The notes below the pieces were generated by a model that made no database searches, was not told the DNA's origin, and saw only the letters and a program-made list of their open reading frames with translations. The position numbers and the translations under genes were made by a program. From Pseudideonella sakaiensis (lineage in GTDB: Bacteria; Pseudomonadota; Gammaproteobacteria; Burkholderiales; Burkholderiaceae_C), in the NCBI RefSeq assembly GCF_001293525.1, contig NZ_BBYR01000026.1, positions 1-64,000 of the forward strand: DNA of 64,000 bases. Reading direction: 5' to 3'. Shown here piece by piece: positions 1-8,396 of the stretch (its first letter is position 1; every line of letters begins with the position of its first letter).

Positions 1-2
1 TG

Positions 3-74
3 TTGACCATGGCCGCCTACAACTTGGTGCGCATGCGCAGCCTGGGAGAAATCCGTCCGCACGCTGCCAAGTGA
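3..74 (+). pseudogene. C-terminal end of an IS transposase, cut by the window edge
   Basis: Reading from base 3, the 23 codons before the TGA give a tail beginning LTMAAYNLVRMRSLGEI. Tails of the form (T)xAAYNLxRxxxL are typical of DDE transposases of the IS5/IS1182 kind, and a matching terminal repeat lies about 130 bases downstream. The rest of the gene is outside the window, so it is unknown whether the transposase is intact. Family naming is from memory of the motif. Confidence 0.55.
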
Positions 75-202
75 CCAGAAATCGACCGGGAAACGCACGA
101 AAGTCGCTTCAATTCGATGAAATTCAGGCTGCTCATCCCGCATCGCGATAACACCGGCAGTCCGGCTGATCGGCAGGTGAAAGGCGTTCGCGGTCGGCAT
201 GG

Positions 203-220
203 TTTTTCAGCAGCCTGCTA
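203..220 (+). repeat. Probable right terminal inverted repeat of the insertion sequence
   Basis: The bases TTTTTCAGCAGCCTGCTA read as TAGCAGGCTGCTGAAAAA on the other strand, a form I recall as the end of several IS5/IS1182-type elements. It lies downstream of the transposase tail, where a right end is expected. The left end and target duplication are outside the window. Confidence 0.5.
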
Positions 221-578
221 TGCCATTTCGTGTGGAACCAAGCCTGTCACCGCGGCCTGGGCCGTCATGGGATATGCGCGGCAGATTGGGGTAGGCGAGC
301 GACCAGCCCGCCTTCGTTCGCTGACGCCGCTTCGAGCGTCGGGCGGCTGCGCGACGATCAAGCATGAGTTGTACCGGGAAGCCTTGCACCGCGTTTCACC
401 GTCGTTTTTGATGTTGCGCGCAAGGGCGGCCGTACGTTCACCGGTTGCCGATCGCCTCCTCCTCCGTTTTGAGGAAGCACCGTTGCTGCGCTGCACAATT
501 CCCACCCGTCGCCGGGTCCTCATGCCCCCAACCGTCGCTAAACTTGGCGACTGTTTGTCGTCCATGCCGGAGTGCTCC
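221..578. other. Intergenic region between IS end and EPS cluster
   Basis: About 360 bases without a convincing gene. A reading frame runs through it in phase with the next gene, but its N-terminal part has no signal peptide or recognisable domain. A short hairpin-capable repeat, GTCGC (534-538) and GCGAC (547-551), lies just ahead of the next gene's ribosome binding site. No good sigma-70 promoter could be fixed by eye. Confidence 0.4.
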
Positions 579-1064
579 ATGTCCAGCCGCCTGACCCCGA
601 CCGCCATCGTCGTCACCGCCGCCGCCGTGTTGGCCGGGGGCATCGTCCAAGCCCAGAACGCGTCCACGCCCGAGCAGCGGGTGGCGGCCGCCGTGGCCGC
701 CGGCACGCTCGACGCGGTGGTGTCGGCGCTGCTCTCCGAAGGCCTCACGCCCGAAGCCGTGGCGCTGGCGCTCACGGCGGCGAACGTGCCGACCGACACG
801 GCTGCGGCCGCGTTGCAGAAGGCGGGTGTGTCCGCCAGCCAGGTGGTGTCCGCGCTGGTCGCTGCCGCGCCGGCCGATCAGAAGGATGCCGTGCAGGCGA
901 GTGCCTCGCTGGCGACCACGCCGACCGCGGCGGGTCCAGCCCCGGCCCCGGCGCCAGCGCCGGCTCCTACCGCCCCGCCTGCGCCGGCGCCCGCGCCGGC
1001 CCCCTTTACCGCGCCCTCCAATGGGGGCGGCGGCGGTGGTTCCAGCACGGCCAGCCCCAGCTGA
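579..1064 (+). CDS. Small secreted Ala/Pro/Gly-rich protein
   Basis: A 161-residue protein of unknown function. It starts with a clear Sec signal peptide (MSSRLTPTA..., hydrophobic core TAAAVLAGG, likely cleavage after VQA near residue 26). A helical Ala/Val-rich region of about 80 residues follows, with a repeated pattern of the type LxPExVxxAL and VSxSQVVSAL, then a Pro-Ala linker and a six-glycine run before the end. The ATG at 579 is chosen because CGGAG lies about 7 bases upstream and the signal peptide begins there; a longer frame from 117 is open but unsupported. It stands first in the EPS cluster, so an exported accessory role is possible but only inferred. Confidence 0.7.
   Translation: MSSRLTPTAIVVTAAAVLAGGIVQAQNASTPEQRVAAAVAAGTLDAVVSALLSEGLTPEAVALALTAANVPTDTAAAALQKAGVSASQVVSALVAAAPADQKDAVQASASLATTPTAAGPAPAPAPAPAPTAPPAPAPAPAPFTAPSNGGGGGGSSTASPS
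925..1010 (+). repeat. Pro-Ala coding low-complexity repeat
   Basis: Imperfect tandem GCGCCGGC/CCGGCGCC units encode an alternating Pro-Ala linker in the secreted protein. Such tracts can change length by slippage; here the reading frame is kept. Confidence 0.6.
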
Positions 1065-1173
1065 TTGCCGCGGGCCGTCCCCGCCTCGGGCTGACGCCCG
1101 CTGAGCGTCGCGCCGGCCCCGTGGCGCGCGAGGCTCGGCGGGCCGCCGGGGTGGGGCGGCCGGGCCTTCCTCC

Positions 1174-2643
1174 ATGCGCTCCGCCAGCCGATCCCCCCGG
1201 CACGACCTGCTCGCCTGGTGCCTGGCTGCTGTGCTGGTCTGGGCGCCGTTGCCGCTGGGCAGCAACCGGGCCTGGGCGGCGTCCGTGCTGTGCCTGGCTG
1301 TTGGCGGCTTGCTGCTCTGGGCCTGGGCTCGGTTGATGCGGGCGGGCCGGTCGCCGCTGGCCTACCTGGCGCCGGCTGCGGTGCCGGCCGGCTGCCTCGT
1401 GGGGTACGCGGTATGGGTCCTGGCGCAATGGGCGGGCGGGCTGGCAGGCCTGTCGGGCCAAGGCCCCGGCAGCGCGGATCCCTTCCAGACGGCCTACTAC
1501 GCGCTGCTGGCCTTCACCTACGCCGGCCTGTTTGCCGCCACTTTGCTGATTGCGCGCGATGCGCAGGCGGTGCGCTTTCTGTCGCTGGTGCTGGTGGCCT
1601 CGGGCCTGGGGCAGGCCTTGCTGGCCATCGTGCTGCTCTCGGTGCGGGCGGAGTACCACTTCATGTACGAGCGCATCAGCCACGGGGCCCAGGCCATCGG
1701 CAGCTTCGTCAACCGCAACCACCTGGCGGGCTACCTGTACCTCTGCCTGTCGGTGGGCATCGGGCTGCTGATGGGGGGGCTGGGCGACGGGGGTCCGGCC
1801 CCGCGCCGCTGGCGCGACCACGCGGTGAACCTGCTGAAGTTCGTGCTCAGCCGGCGCATGGCCTTGCGGGTGCTGCTGGTGGTGATGGTGATCGCGCTGG
1901 TGCTCAGCCGCTCGCGCATGGGCAACACCGCGTTCTTGAGCGCGTTGATCGTGCTGGGCGGGGTGGTGGCGGCCGCCACGCCGGCGCTGCGCGGCAAGGC
2001 GCTGCTGCTGATGGCCAGCCTGGTGATCGTCGACATCCTGGTGGTGGGCCAGTGGGTGGGGCTGGATCGCGTGGTGCAGCGGATTGACCGGACCGCGCTG
2101 GCCATCGAAGACGCACGGGGCGAAGAGACCGTCGAGGCCCGCCTCGAGCCGGCCCGCCACACCCTGGCCATGATCGAGGCCCGGCCTTGGGCGGGCACTG
2201 GCGGCGGCACCTACTACACCGTCTTCCCCGCATTCAAGCAGCGCGCCATGCTGCTGCATCTGTACTACTTCGATCACGCGCACAACGACTACGCCGAGAT
2301 AGCGGCCGACACCGGCCTGGTGGGCCTGGGTCTGCTGGGCGCCGTGGTGCTGGCCAGCCTGTGGCGGGTGCGAAAGCTGCTTGGCCTCCGGCAGGCTCCG
2401 GCCTCCCGCGGGGTGGCGTACGGGGCCTTGATGGCCATCACCTGCCTGCTGCTGCACAGCATGGTCGATTTCAACCTGCAGATTCCGGCCAATGCACTCA
2501 CCATCACTGCCATCCTCGGGCTCTTGTGGGCCACGCCGATCGAGCGGCGGACGGGCGGGGGCCTGGGCGCCGGCCGCGCCCGAGACAGTGGCGCGGGCGG
2601 GAGCGGGTCGGCGCTTGAATCCCTTCCCGGGCAGTCTGGGTAG
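1174..2643 (+). CDS. O-antigen ligase / Wzy-type polysaccharide polymerase
   Basis: A 489-residue polytopic inner-membrane protein with about ten to twelve hydrophobic segments. A large periplasmic loop carries the hallmark GTGGGTYYTVFP and, near residues 368-373, HAHNDY followed by AEIAADTGLVGL, the pattern of the Wzy_C/O-antigen ligase family (PF04932). Members join or polymerise undecaprenyl-linked sugar repeats in the periplasm. With the export and chain-length genes downstream, polymerase for the local EPS is the likeliest role; a ligase cannot be excluded from sequence. The C-terminal 35 residues are a Gly/Arg-rich tail. The next gene starts about 75 bases after the stop. Confidence 0.85.
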   Translation: MRSASRSPRHDLLAWCLAAVLVWAPLPLGSNRAWAASVLCLAVGGLLLWAWARLMRAGRSPLAYLAPAAVPAGCLVGYAVWVLAQWAGGLAGLSGQGPGSADPFQTAYYALLAFTYAGLFAATLLIARDAQAVRFLSLVLVASGLGQALLAIVLLSVRAEYHFMYERISHGAQAIGSFVNRNHLAGYLYLCLSVGIGLLMGGLGDGGPAPRRWRDHAVNLLKFVLSRRMALRVLLVVMVIALVLSRSRMGNTAFLSALIVLGGVVAAATPALRGKALLLMASLVIVDILVVGQWVGLDRVVQRIDRTALAIEDARGEETVEARLEPARHTLAMIEARPWAGTGGGTYYTVFPAFKQRAMLLHLYYFDHAHNDYAEIAADTGLVGLGLLGAVVLASLWRVRKLLGLRQAPASRGVAYGALMAITCLLLHSMVDFNLQIPANALTITAILGLLWATPIERRTGGGLGAGRARDSGAGGSGSALESLPGQSG

Positions 2644-2719
2644 AGGGCCGTGCAGGCCGCGCCTCGGCCGCGCGGCGGGCCAGAAGCTGCAGCCGTTGCA
2701 CATCACAGAGGGGATCCCG

Positions 2720-3994
2720 ATGACACAACTCACCCTGGCCCGGGCCGCCAGTTCGGCGCTGGTGTCGCTGGCCTCTGCGGCGGGTGCCCAGTCGCTCGCG
2801 CCGCCAGCTCCGCCCACCAGCGCCAACACGCCCACGGCAGCGCTCACCGGGTTCGAGTCGTCGGGCGTGCCCAACAGCGGTGCCTACGCGCCGAAGGCGC
2901 TGCCGATTGCCGACGGCGTGGCCCTCACCCCCACGCTGGGCGTCAGCCTGGGCCACACCGACAACGTCGGCCTCGCCCCCAAGGCCCAGGCCCAGCGCAG
3001 CGGCGTGATCACCCTCACGCCCAAGCTGCTGGCCACCACCGCCTACCGGGCCAGCCGTTACGCGGTGGGCTACCAGGGCGAGCTGATCCGCTACCCGTCC
3101 AGCTCGCGTGACAACGCCAACAACCACGAGCTGGCCGCCACGGCCGAGAACGTGCTGGACACCCGCTTCGCCGTCAACAGCCGCCTGTCCTACCAGGACA
3201 AGCGCGACGCCGCAGGCACCACCGACCGCGCCGCTGGCCAGGAACTCGACCACTGGCGCGGCCTGAACGGCGCCGTGCTGGCCCGCTACGGCGCCCCGGG
3301 CGCCAAGGGCAGGCTCGAGCTGGAGCTGGGCGCCTTCGACAAGAAGTACGTCAACAACCGCACCACCACCCAAGACGCCGATTACCTGTCCACCAACCTG
3401 GCCGCCCGCTTTGGGGTGCGGGTGATGCCCAAGACCACGGTGCTGGTGGAGTACCGCAACACCCGCTTCGACTACAAGCGCAACGTGCAAGGCCTCGACG
3501 GCACCGAGCAGCGTTACCTGGTCGGCGCCGAGTGGGAGGCCACCGCGCTCACCTCCGGCAGCTTCAAGGTGGGCTACCTGAACAAGGACTACAAGTCGCC
3601 CACCCGCACCGGCTTCAGTGGCCTCACCTGGGAGGGCGGGGTGAGCTGGAAGCCGCTGACCTACAGCACCGTCGACATCAGCACCGGCCGCTCGGCCACC
3701 GACCCGACCGGCAACAACGGCGACTACATCAAGAGCAGTTTCATCGCCACCAGCTGGACGCACCAATGGGCCAGCTACTTCAGCACCCGCGTCTCGCTGG
3801 TGCACAACGAAAGCGACTACGTGGGGACCGCGCGGCAGGACAAGGTCGACACCCTGGGTTTCTCGGCCAACTACGACTTCCGCCGCTGGGTGCGGCTGGG
3901 CGCCTCGTACGAGTACAGCAAGCGCAGTTCCACGGCCGCCAGCTTCGACTACGACCGCAACCTGTTCTCCCTGTTCGGGGAATTTGCCTTCTGA
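2720..3994 (+). CDS. EpsL-like outer-membrane beta-barrel protein of EPS export
   Basis: A 424-residue outer-membrane protein. A signal peptide (MTQLTLARAASSALVSLASAAGA) is followed by a Pro/Ala-rich spacer and many alternating-residue strands rich in Tyr and Gly. The last residue is Phe in LFGEFAF, the usual beta-barrel assembly signal. This matches the BBP2-type barrels (EpsL in methanolan operons) found in Burkholderiales EPS clusters. GAGGGG about 6 bases before the ATG at 2720 fixes the start. It lies directly before the Wza-like gene, which suggests a role in passage of polymer across the outer membrane; direct function in this family is poorly known. Confidence 0.8.
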   Translation: MTQLTLARAASSALVSLASAAGAQSLAPPAPPTSANTPTAALTGFESSGVPNSGAYAPKALPIADGVALTPTLGVSLGHTDNVGLAPKAQAQRSGVITLTPKLLATTAYRASRYAVGYQGELIRYPSSSRDNANNHELAATAENVLDTRFAVNSRLSYQDKRDAAGTTDRAAGQELDHWRGLNGAVLARYGAPGAKGRLELELGAFDKKYVNNRTTTQDADYLSTNLAARFGVRVMPKTTVLVEYRNTRFDYKRNVQGLDGTEQRYLVGAEWEATALTSGSFKVGYLNKDYKSPTRTGFSGLTWEGGVSWKPLTYSTVDISTGRSATDPTGNNGDYIKSSFIATSWTHQWASYFSTRVSLVHNESDYVGTARQDKVDTLGFSANYDFRRWVRLGASYEYSKRSSTAASFDYDRNLFSLFGEFAF

Positions 3995-4002
3995 GCCTGC
4001 CC

Positions 4003-4647
4003 ATGACGATGTGCCTGCTGATTGCCGACCGGCTGTACCTCTGCGTCCGCCGGCTGGGCCTCGCGCTGGCCTTGTCCGCTGGCCTGCTGGGCGGTGCCGC
4101 GGTGCAGGCGCAGGGCGGCGCGGGGTCGGGGGCGGGGGCGGGCGGGGTGCCGCCGGTCATGCTGGGGGCGTCCAAGGAGTTCCTGTCGTCGTACAAGCTC
4201 GGCCCCGGCGATGTGCTGACGATCCGCGTGTTCGGCGAGGACGACCTGAGCCGCGAGAAGATCCGCCTCACCGACACCGGCAGCCTGTTCCTGCCCGGCG
4301 TCGGCGAGATCGTGGTGCTGGGCAAGACCCTGGGCGAGGTGGAAAGGCTGGCCGTCGAGCGGCTGAAGGGCCGCATCCTGGTCAATCCGCAGGTGTCGGT
4401 GTTCGTGGAGGAGTACCGGCCCTTCTTCATCAACGGCATGGTCGACCGCCCGGGTGGCTACCCCTTTCAGCCCGGGCTCACCGTGCGCAAGGCCGCGGCG
4501 CTGGCCGGCGGCTTCAAGGAGCGGGCCTCGATGAAGAAGATCTTCCTGATCAGCGCCACCGATCCTCAGCAACGGCCGGTCAACGTCGACCTGAATGCGC
4601 CGGTGCTGCCGGGCGACATCGTCACCGTGGAAGAGAGTTTCTTTTGA
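4003..4647 (+). CDS. Wza/EpsA-type polysaccharide export protein
   Basis: A 214-residue periplasmic/outer-membrane exporter. After an N-terminal hydrophobic signal (LGLALALSAGLLGGAAVQA) comes the Poly_export domain, beginning YKLGPGDVLTIRVFGEDDLS near residue 65. One SLBB-type ligand-binding segment follows (FINGMVDRPGGYPF...). It is shorter than E. coli Wza (about 380 residues), as is common for beta-proteobacterial EpsA proteins. No lipobox cysteine is obvious, unlike Wza. ATG at 4003 starts 8 bases after the upstream stop; ATG at 4009 is also possible. It should act with the downstream tyrosine kinase as a trans-envelope channel. Confidence 0.88.
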   Translation: MTMCLLIADRLYLCVRRLGLALALSAGLLGGAAVQAQGGAGSGAGAGGVPPVMLGASKEFLSSYKLGPGDVLTIRVFGEDDLSREKIRLTDTGSLFLPGVGEIVVLGKTLGEVERLAVERLKGRILVNPQVSVFVEEYRPFFINGMVDRPGGYPFQPGLTVRKAAALAGGFKERASMKKIFLISATDPQQRPVNVDLNAPVLPGDIVTVEESFF

Positions 4648-4649
4648 AC

Positions 4650-6884
4650 ATGCAAGCCACCCCGGGCGCCGTCATCCAGGCGGCCAGCCCCGCCCCGCCG
4701 CCCTTCCTGTCGCTGAAGGATGCGCTGAGCGATGAGCAGCGCCTGGAACTGGTCGAGTACTGGCGCAGCATCACCAAGCGCAAGTGGGTGATTCTGCTGC
4801 TCGGCATCGCGGTGGCGATTGCGGCGGGTGCGGTGGCCTTCTCGCTGCCGGCTGTCTTCCGTTCCACCGCCACGGTGCTGATCGAGCCTGACAAGAACAA
4901 GGTGGTGAAGATCGACGAGGTCTATGGCGGCATCGGCACGGGCCGCGAGTATTTCCAGACCCAGGTCGAGATCATCAAGAGCCGCGACGTCGCGCTCAAG
5001 ACCATCGAGGGGCTGAAGCTCTGGGAGGTGCCCGAGTTCGACCCACGCAAGGACAAGGACGACTGGAAAGCCAAGCTCAAGCAGGCGATCGGCCTGACCG
5101 AGCCCGAGGTCGAATGGACGGACGAGAAGCTGGCCCGTGAGACGCTCGGCAAGTTCAACGAGGCACTGGACGTCGCGCCCGTGCGCCTGAGCAACCTGGT
5201 GAAGGTGTCCTTCGAGTCGCAGGATCCGGCGCTGGCTGCGCGGGTGGTCAGTACCGTGGCCGAAATCTACGTCAACAACGACCGCGAATCGCGCTTCAAG
5301 CTCACCCAGCAGGCCAACCAGTGGCTACAGGACCGGGTGGTCGCGCTGCGCCAGAAGCTCGATGCCTCCGAGCGCGCGCTCCAGGCCTACCGCGAGGGCC
5401 AGGGCCTGGTGAACCTGGGCGGCTCGGCCCAGGCCATCGACAGTCAGCAGATCGCCAACATCACCCAGCAGCTGGTGCAGGCCCGGGTGCGACGCGCCGA
5501 GAACGAGGGCGTGTACAAGGAGGTGCTGGCGATCCGCAACGCCAAGCGCGACGACTACTCCAGCGTGGCTGCGGTGATGCGCCACCCGGCGGTGGTCGAG
5601 GCCAAAAAGCAGGAAGCGATCGCGCAGCAGAAGGTGTCCGAGCTGTCGCAGCGGTATGGCTTCGAGCACCCGCGCATGGTCGCGGCCACCGCCGAACTGA
5701 ATGCCGCCAGCCAGAGCGTGGCCACGCAGGCCGACGCCGTGGCCACCAGCCTGATGCGCGACTACGAGATCTCGCGCGCCACCGAGCGGCAGCTCGAGGG
5801 TGAGCTGGCCAACTCGCGCGGCTCCGTGGTGGCCGTCAACCGCAAGGAGGCGCAGCTGGGCGTGCTCGAACGTGCGGCGCAGGCCGACCGCCAGCTCTAC
5901 GAGCTCTTCATTGGCCGTGCCAAGGAAACCAGCGCGTCGAACGACTTGCAGACCCAGGTGGCCCGGGTGGTCGATCCGCCGGTCCTCGGCGGCAAGGTGC
6001 GGCCGAAGGAGATGCAGATCATCGCGGTGGCCTTCGCGCTGGGCTTGTTCGGCGGCGTGCTGCTCTCGCTGCTGCTCGACAAGCTCGACAACACCCTCAA
6101 GGGCCAGGAGGATGCCGAGTCCCGGCTGAAGCAGCCGCTGCTGACCTCGCTGCCCATCCTGAAGGGCTCCGACCGCAAGCAGGTGATGCGGCTGGCGGCC
6201 GACCGGCCCGACTCGATGTTCGCCGAAGGCATACGCACCGCGCGCACCAGCGTGATGCTGTCGAGCATCGACTCGCCGAAGAAGATCATCCTCGTCACCT
6301 CGTCGGTGCCGGGGGAGGGCAAGACGGTGGTGTCCACCAACCTGGCACTGGCGCATGCCACCACCCGGCGCACGCTGCTGATCGACGCCGACATGCGCCG
6401 CCCGGCCGTGGCCCGTGGCCTGGCCCTGCCGCCGGGCCTGAAGGGCCTGTCGGACCTGACCTCGGGCGACGCCACGCTGGACGATTGCATCCACGTGCTG
6501 GAAGACAGCCATCTGCACGTGATCAGCTCCGGTGCCACGCCGCCCAACCCGACCGAGCTGCTGCTGAGCCAGCGCTTCAAGGACACGCTGCGCACGCTGC
6601 AGGAGCGCTACGACATCATCCTGATCGACAGCCCTCCGGTGGAGTTGGTGAGCGATGCGCTCGTGCTGGCGCCGCTGGTGACCGGCACGATCTACGTGGT
6701 CAAGGCGATGGACACGCCCTACCAGCTGGCCCGCAAGGGCCTGGTGCGGCTGCAGCGCAGCCATGGCACGCTGCTGGGCGTGGTGCTGAACTACGTGGAC
6801 TTCAAGAAGGCTCAGAAGTACTACGGTCAGTACTCGGCCTACGGCCAGTACGGCTATGGCGGCTATGGCTACAAGCTGAAGTGA
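4650..6884 (+). CDS. Wzc/EpsG-like chain-length determinant with tyrosine kinase domain
   Basis: A 744-residue inner-membrane co-polymerase fused to a BY-kinase. Residues about 30-120 hold the Wzz domain with the first membrane segment (WVILLLGIAVAIAAGAVAF). Long coiled-coil and GNVR-type regions follow, with a second membrane segment near residue 460. The cytoplasmic kinase has Walker A SSVPGEGKT (551-559), Walker A' LLIDADMRR (about 577) and Walker B IILIDSPPV (about 655). The C-terminus is a tyrosine cluster (YYGQYSAYGQYGYGGYGY), the site of autophosphorylation in the family. It sets polymer length and works with the Wza-type exporter. The phosphatase gene follows after 10 bases, giving a kinase/phosphatase pair. 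Confidence 0.93.
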   Translation: MQATPGAVIQAASPAPPPFLSLKDALSDEQRLELVEYWRSITKRKWVILLLGIAVAIAAGAVAFSLPAVFRSTATVLIEPDKNKVVKIDEVYGGIGTGREYFQTQVEIIKSRDVALKTIEGLKLWEVPEFDPRKDKDDWKAKLKQAIGLTEPEVEWTDEKLARETLGKFNEALDVAPVRLSNLVKVSFESQDPALAARVVSTVAEIYVNNDRESRFKLTQQANQWLQDRVVALRQKLDASERALQAYREGQGLVNLGGSAQAIDSQQIANITQQLVQARVRRAENEGVYKEVLAIRNAKRDDYSSVAAVMRHPAVVEAKKQEAIAQQKVSELSQRYGFEHPRMVAATAELNAASQSVATQADAVATSLMRDYEISRATERQLEGELANSRGSVVAVNRKEAQLGVLERAAQADRQLYELFIGRAKETSASNDLQTQVARVVDPPVLGGKVRPKEMQIIAVAFALGLFGGVLLSLLLDKLDNTLKGQEDAESRLKQPLLTSLPILKGSDRKQVMRLAADRPDSMFAEGIRTARTSVMLSSIDSPKKIILVTSSVPGEGKTVVSTNLALAHATTRRTLLIDADMRRPAVARGLALPPGLKGLSDLTSGDATLDDCIHVLEDSHLHVISSGATPPNPTELLLSQRFKDTLRTLQERYDIILIDSPPVELVSDALVLAPLVTGTIYVVKAMDTPYQLARKGLVRLQRSHGTLLGVVLNYVDFKKAQKYYGQYSAYGQYGYGGYGYKLK

Positions 6885-6894
6885 CGGAGGCCGC

Positions 6895-7635
6895 GTGATC
6901 GATCTGCACGCCCACCTGCTGCCCGGCATCGACGACGGTCCGGCCACCGTGGAGGAGGCGCTGGTGCTGGCCAAGGCCTGTGCCGAAACGGGCGTGAACG
7001 AACTCTTCGTCACGCCGCATGTCTATCCCGGGCAGTGGGGCAACACGCGTTCGAGTATTGCGCGGGAGTTCGCGCGCTTCGACTTCGCCGTCAAGCGCCT
7101 GGGCCTGCCGATCACCTTGCATATGGCCGGCGAGGTGCGGCTCTGCGACGACATCTTCGAGCTTCTGGGCGAGGGCGAGCTGCCTTTCCTGGGCCGCTGC
7201 CAGGGCTTCGACAGCCTGCTCCTGGAGCTGCCCGATGGCCAGGTGCCGGTGGGCGCGGAGCGCGCGGTGCGCCACCTGCTGGACCACAAGGTGCGGCCCA
7301 TCATCGTGCATCCCGAACGCAACAAGGGCGTGATGGAAAGGCCGGAGCGCATGCGCGGCTTTGTCGAGATGGGCTGCGTTCTGCAGCTCACCGCGGCCTC
7401 GGTGGTGGGCGAGTTCGGCGCCGCTGCGTTGCGCACCGCGCAGACGTTGATCGACGAAGGCTGGGTGGACGTGGTGGCCAGCGATGCCCACAACCTGCGC
7501 GGCCGTGCACCGCGCATGGATGCTGCCCGCGCGGCGCTGGGCAAGGCCTACGGGCCGGCGTTTGCCGATGAACTGACGATGCACGGTCCGGCCCGGTTGG
7601 CGGGGCTGCCACGCCGGCAGTCGATGGCGGCATGA
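6895..7635 (+). CDS. CpsB/Wzb-type PHP tyrosine-protein phosphatase
   Basis: A 246-residue PHP-fold metal-dependent phosphatase. Metal-binding motifs are visible in order: DLHAHLLPGIDDGP at the N-terminus, VTPHVYPG, IIVHPERN and ASDAHNL. These match CpsB/YwqE enzymes, which dephosphorylate the tyrosine tail of the partner kinase. The start is GTG with CGGAGG 4 bases before it. It lies directly after the kinase and overlaps the next gene by ATGA, so the two should be co-translated and act as opposing regulators of polymer synthesis. Confidence 0.9.
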   Translation: MIDLHAHLLPGIDDGPATVEEALVLAKACAETGVNELFVTPHVYPGQWGNTRSSIAREFARFDFAVKRLGLPITLHMAGEVRLCDDIFELLGEGELPFLGRCQGFDSLLLELPDGQVPVGAERAVRHLLDHKVRPIIVHPERNKGVMERPERMRGFVEMGCVLQLTAASVVGEFGAAALRTAQTLIDEGWVDVVASDAHNLRGRAPRMDAARAALGKAYGPAFADELTMHGPARLAGLPRRQSMAA

Positions 7636-8396
7636 GCGCGGCAGCGGGTGCGCCGTGGCGTCGCGGCTCGCTTCAGGACGTGGCGGAAGCCGACGCCGAT
7701 GCGGACGGCCCCGCGAGCCTGGCCGAGATCGCGCAGGGCGCCGGCCGTCGCCACCGCCGCACCACGTGGGCCGACAAGCTGATCTTCCCGGCGCTCGTGC
7801 TGGTGTTTGCCGCGGCCGCCTTCCATGCGGCAAAGCTGATCCGTGCGGATTTCGCGGCGATGGAGGCGCGCGCGCTGGTGCGCAGCTGGGCCGACGGCAG
7901 CACGCGCTGGACGGTCAGGCAGTGGCAGCTGGCCCACGACGACACCCTGTCCGCGCTGCGCATCACCCCCGACAACCCGGCGCTGCACGATCAGATGGCC
8001 GTGATCTTCCTGATCCGCGCCCGCGATGCTTGGCCGAGCAAGGCCATGCAGCAACTGCTGTACACCGAGGCCGCGCGCTGGCAGCGCTCGTCGCTGGCGC
8101 TGCGACCGGGTCATGGCTGGACCTGGGCGGCGCTGGCCGAATCCTTGAATGCCTTGTGCCCCGGCAGTGAGGAAGCCTGGCACGCCTGGCGCCAGGCGCA
8201 GCGCTTCACCCCGCACGAGATGACGGTGGAGCCCAACCTCTACCGCATCGGCTTTGCTCAATGGAAGACGGCTCCTTCTGACGTGAAGGCCTGGATGCGC
8301 GCCACCTATGAGCAGGCGGCGCTCGCCCAGCGCCGGCGCATCGACGACATCGCAGCGCAGTTCGAGGTGGGCGAATGGCAACCGGCCGGGGGGTAA
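7632..8396 (+). CDS. EPS-cluster membrane protein of unknown function
   Basis: A 254-residue protein with a cytoplasmic N-terminus of about 50 residues, one membrane segment (LIFPALVLVFAAAAFHAA) and a periplasmic helical region. That region reads like degenerate TPR helices (ALRITPDNPALHDQMAVIF, SSLALRPGHGWTWAALAESL). I do not recognise a named family; similar proteins sit before the initiating transferase in other beta-proteobacterial EPS clusters. It overlaps the phosphatase by 4 bases and the transferase by 22 bases. An assembly or scaffolding role is only a guess. Confidence 0.75.
   Translation: MSAAAGAPWRRGSLQDVAEADADADGPASLAEIAQGAGRRHRRTTWADKLIFPALVLVFAAAAFHAAKLIRADFAAMEARALVRSWADGSTRWTVRQWQLAHDDTLSALRITPDNPALHDQMAVIFLIRARDAWPSKAMQQLLYTEAARWQRSSLALRPGHGWTWAALAESLNALCPGSEEAWHAWRQAQRFTPHEMTVEPNLYRIGFAQWKTAPSDVKAWMRATYEQAALAQRRRIDDIAAQFEVGEWQPAGG

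Noticed and set aside
221-578. N-terminal extension of the secreted protein back to 117
   Set aside because: The frame is open but starts inside the IS end and would bury the signal peptide 155 residues deep.
1006-2874. Long open frame on the minus strand opposite the polymerase gene
   Set aside because: It is a GC-rich shadow: His/Gln/Arg-rich composition, no domain, and it covers a clear membrane protein on the other strand.
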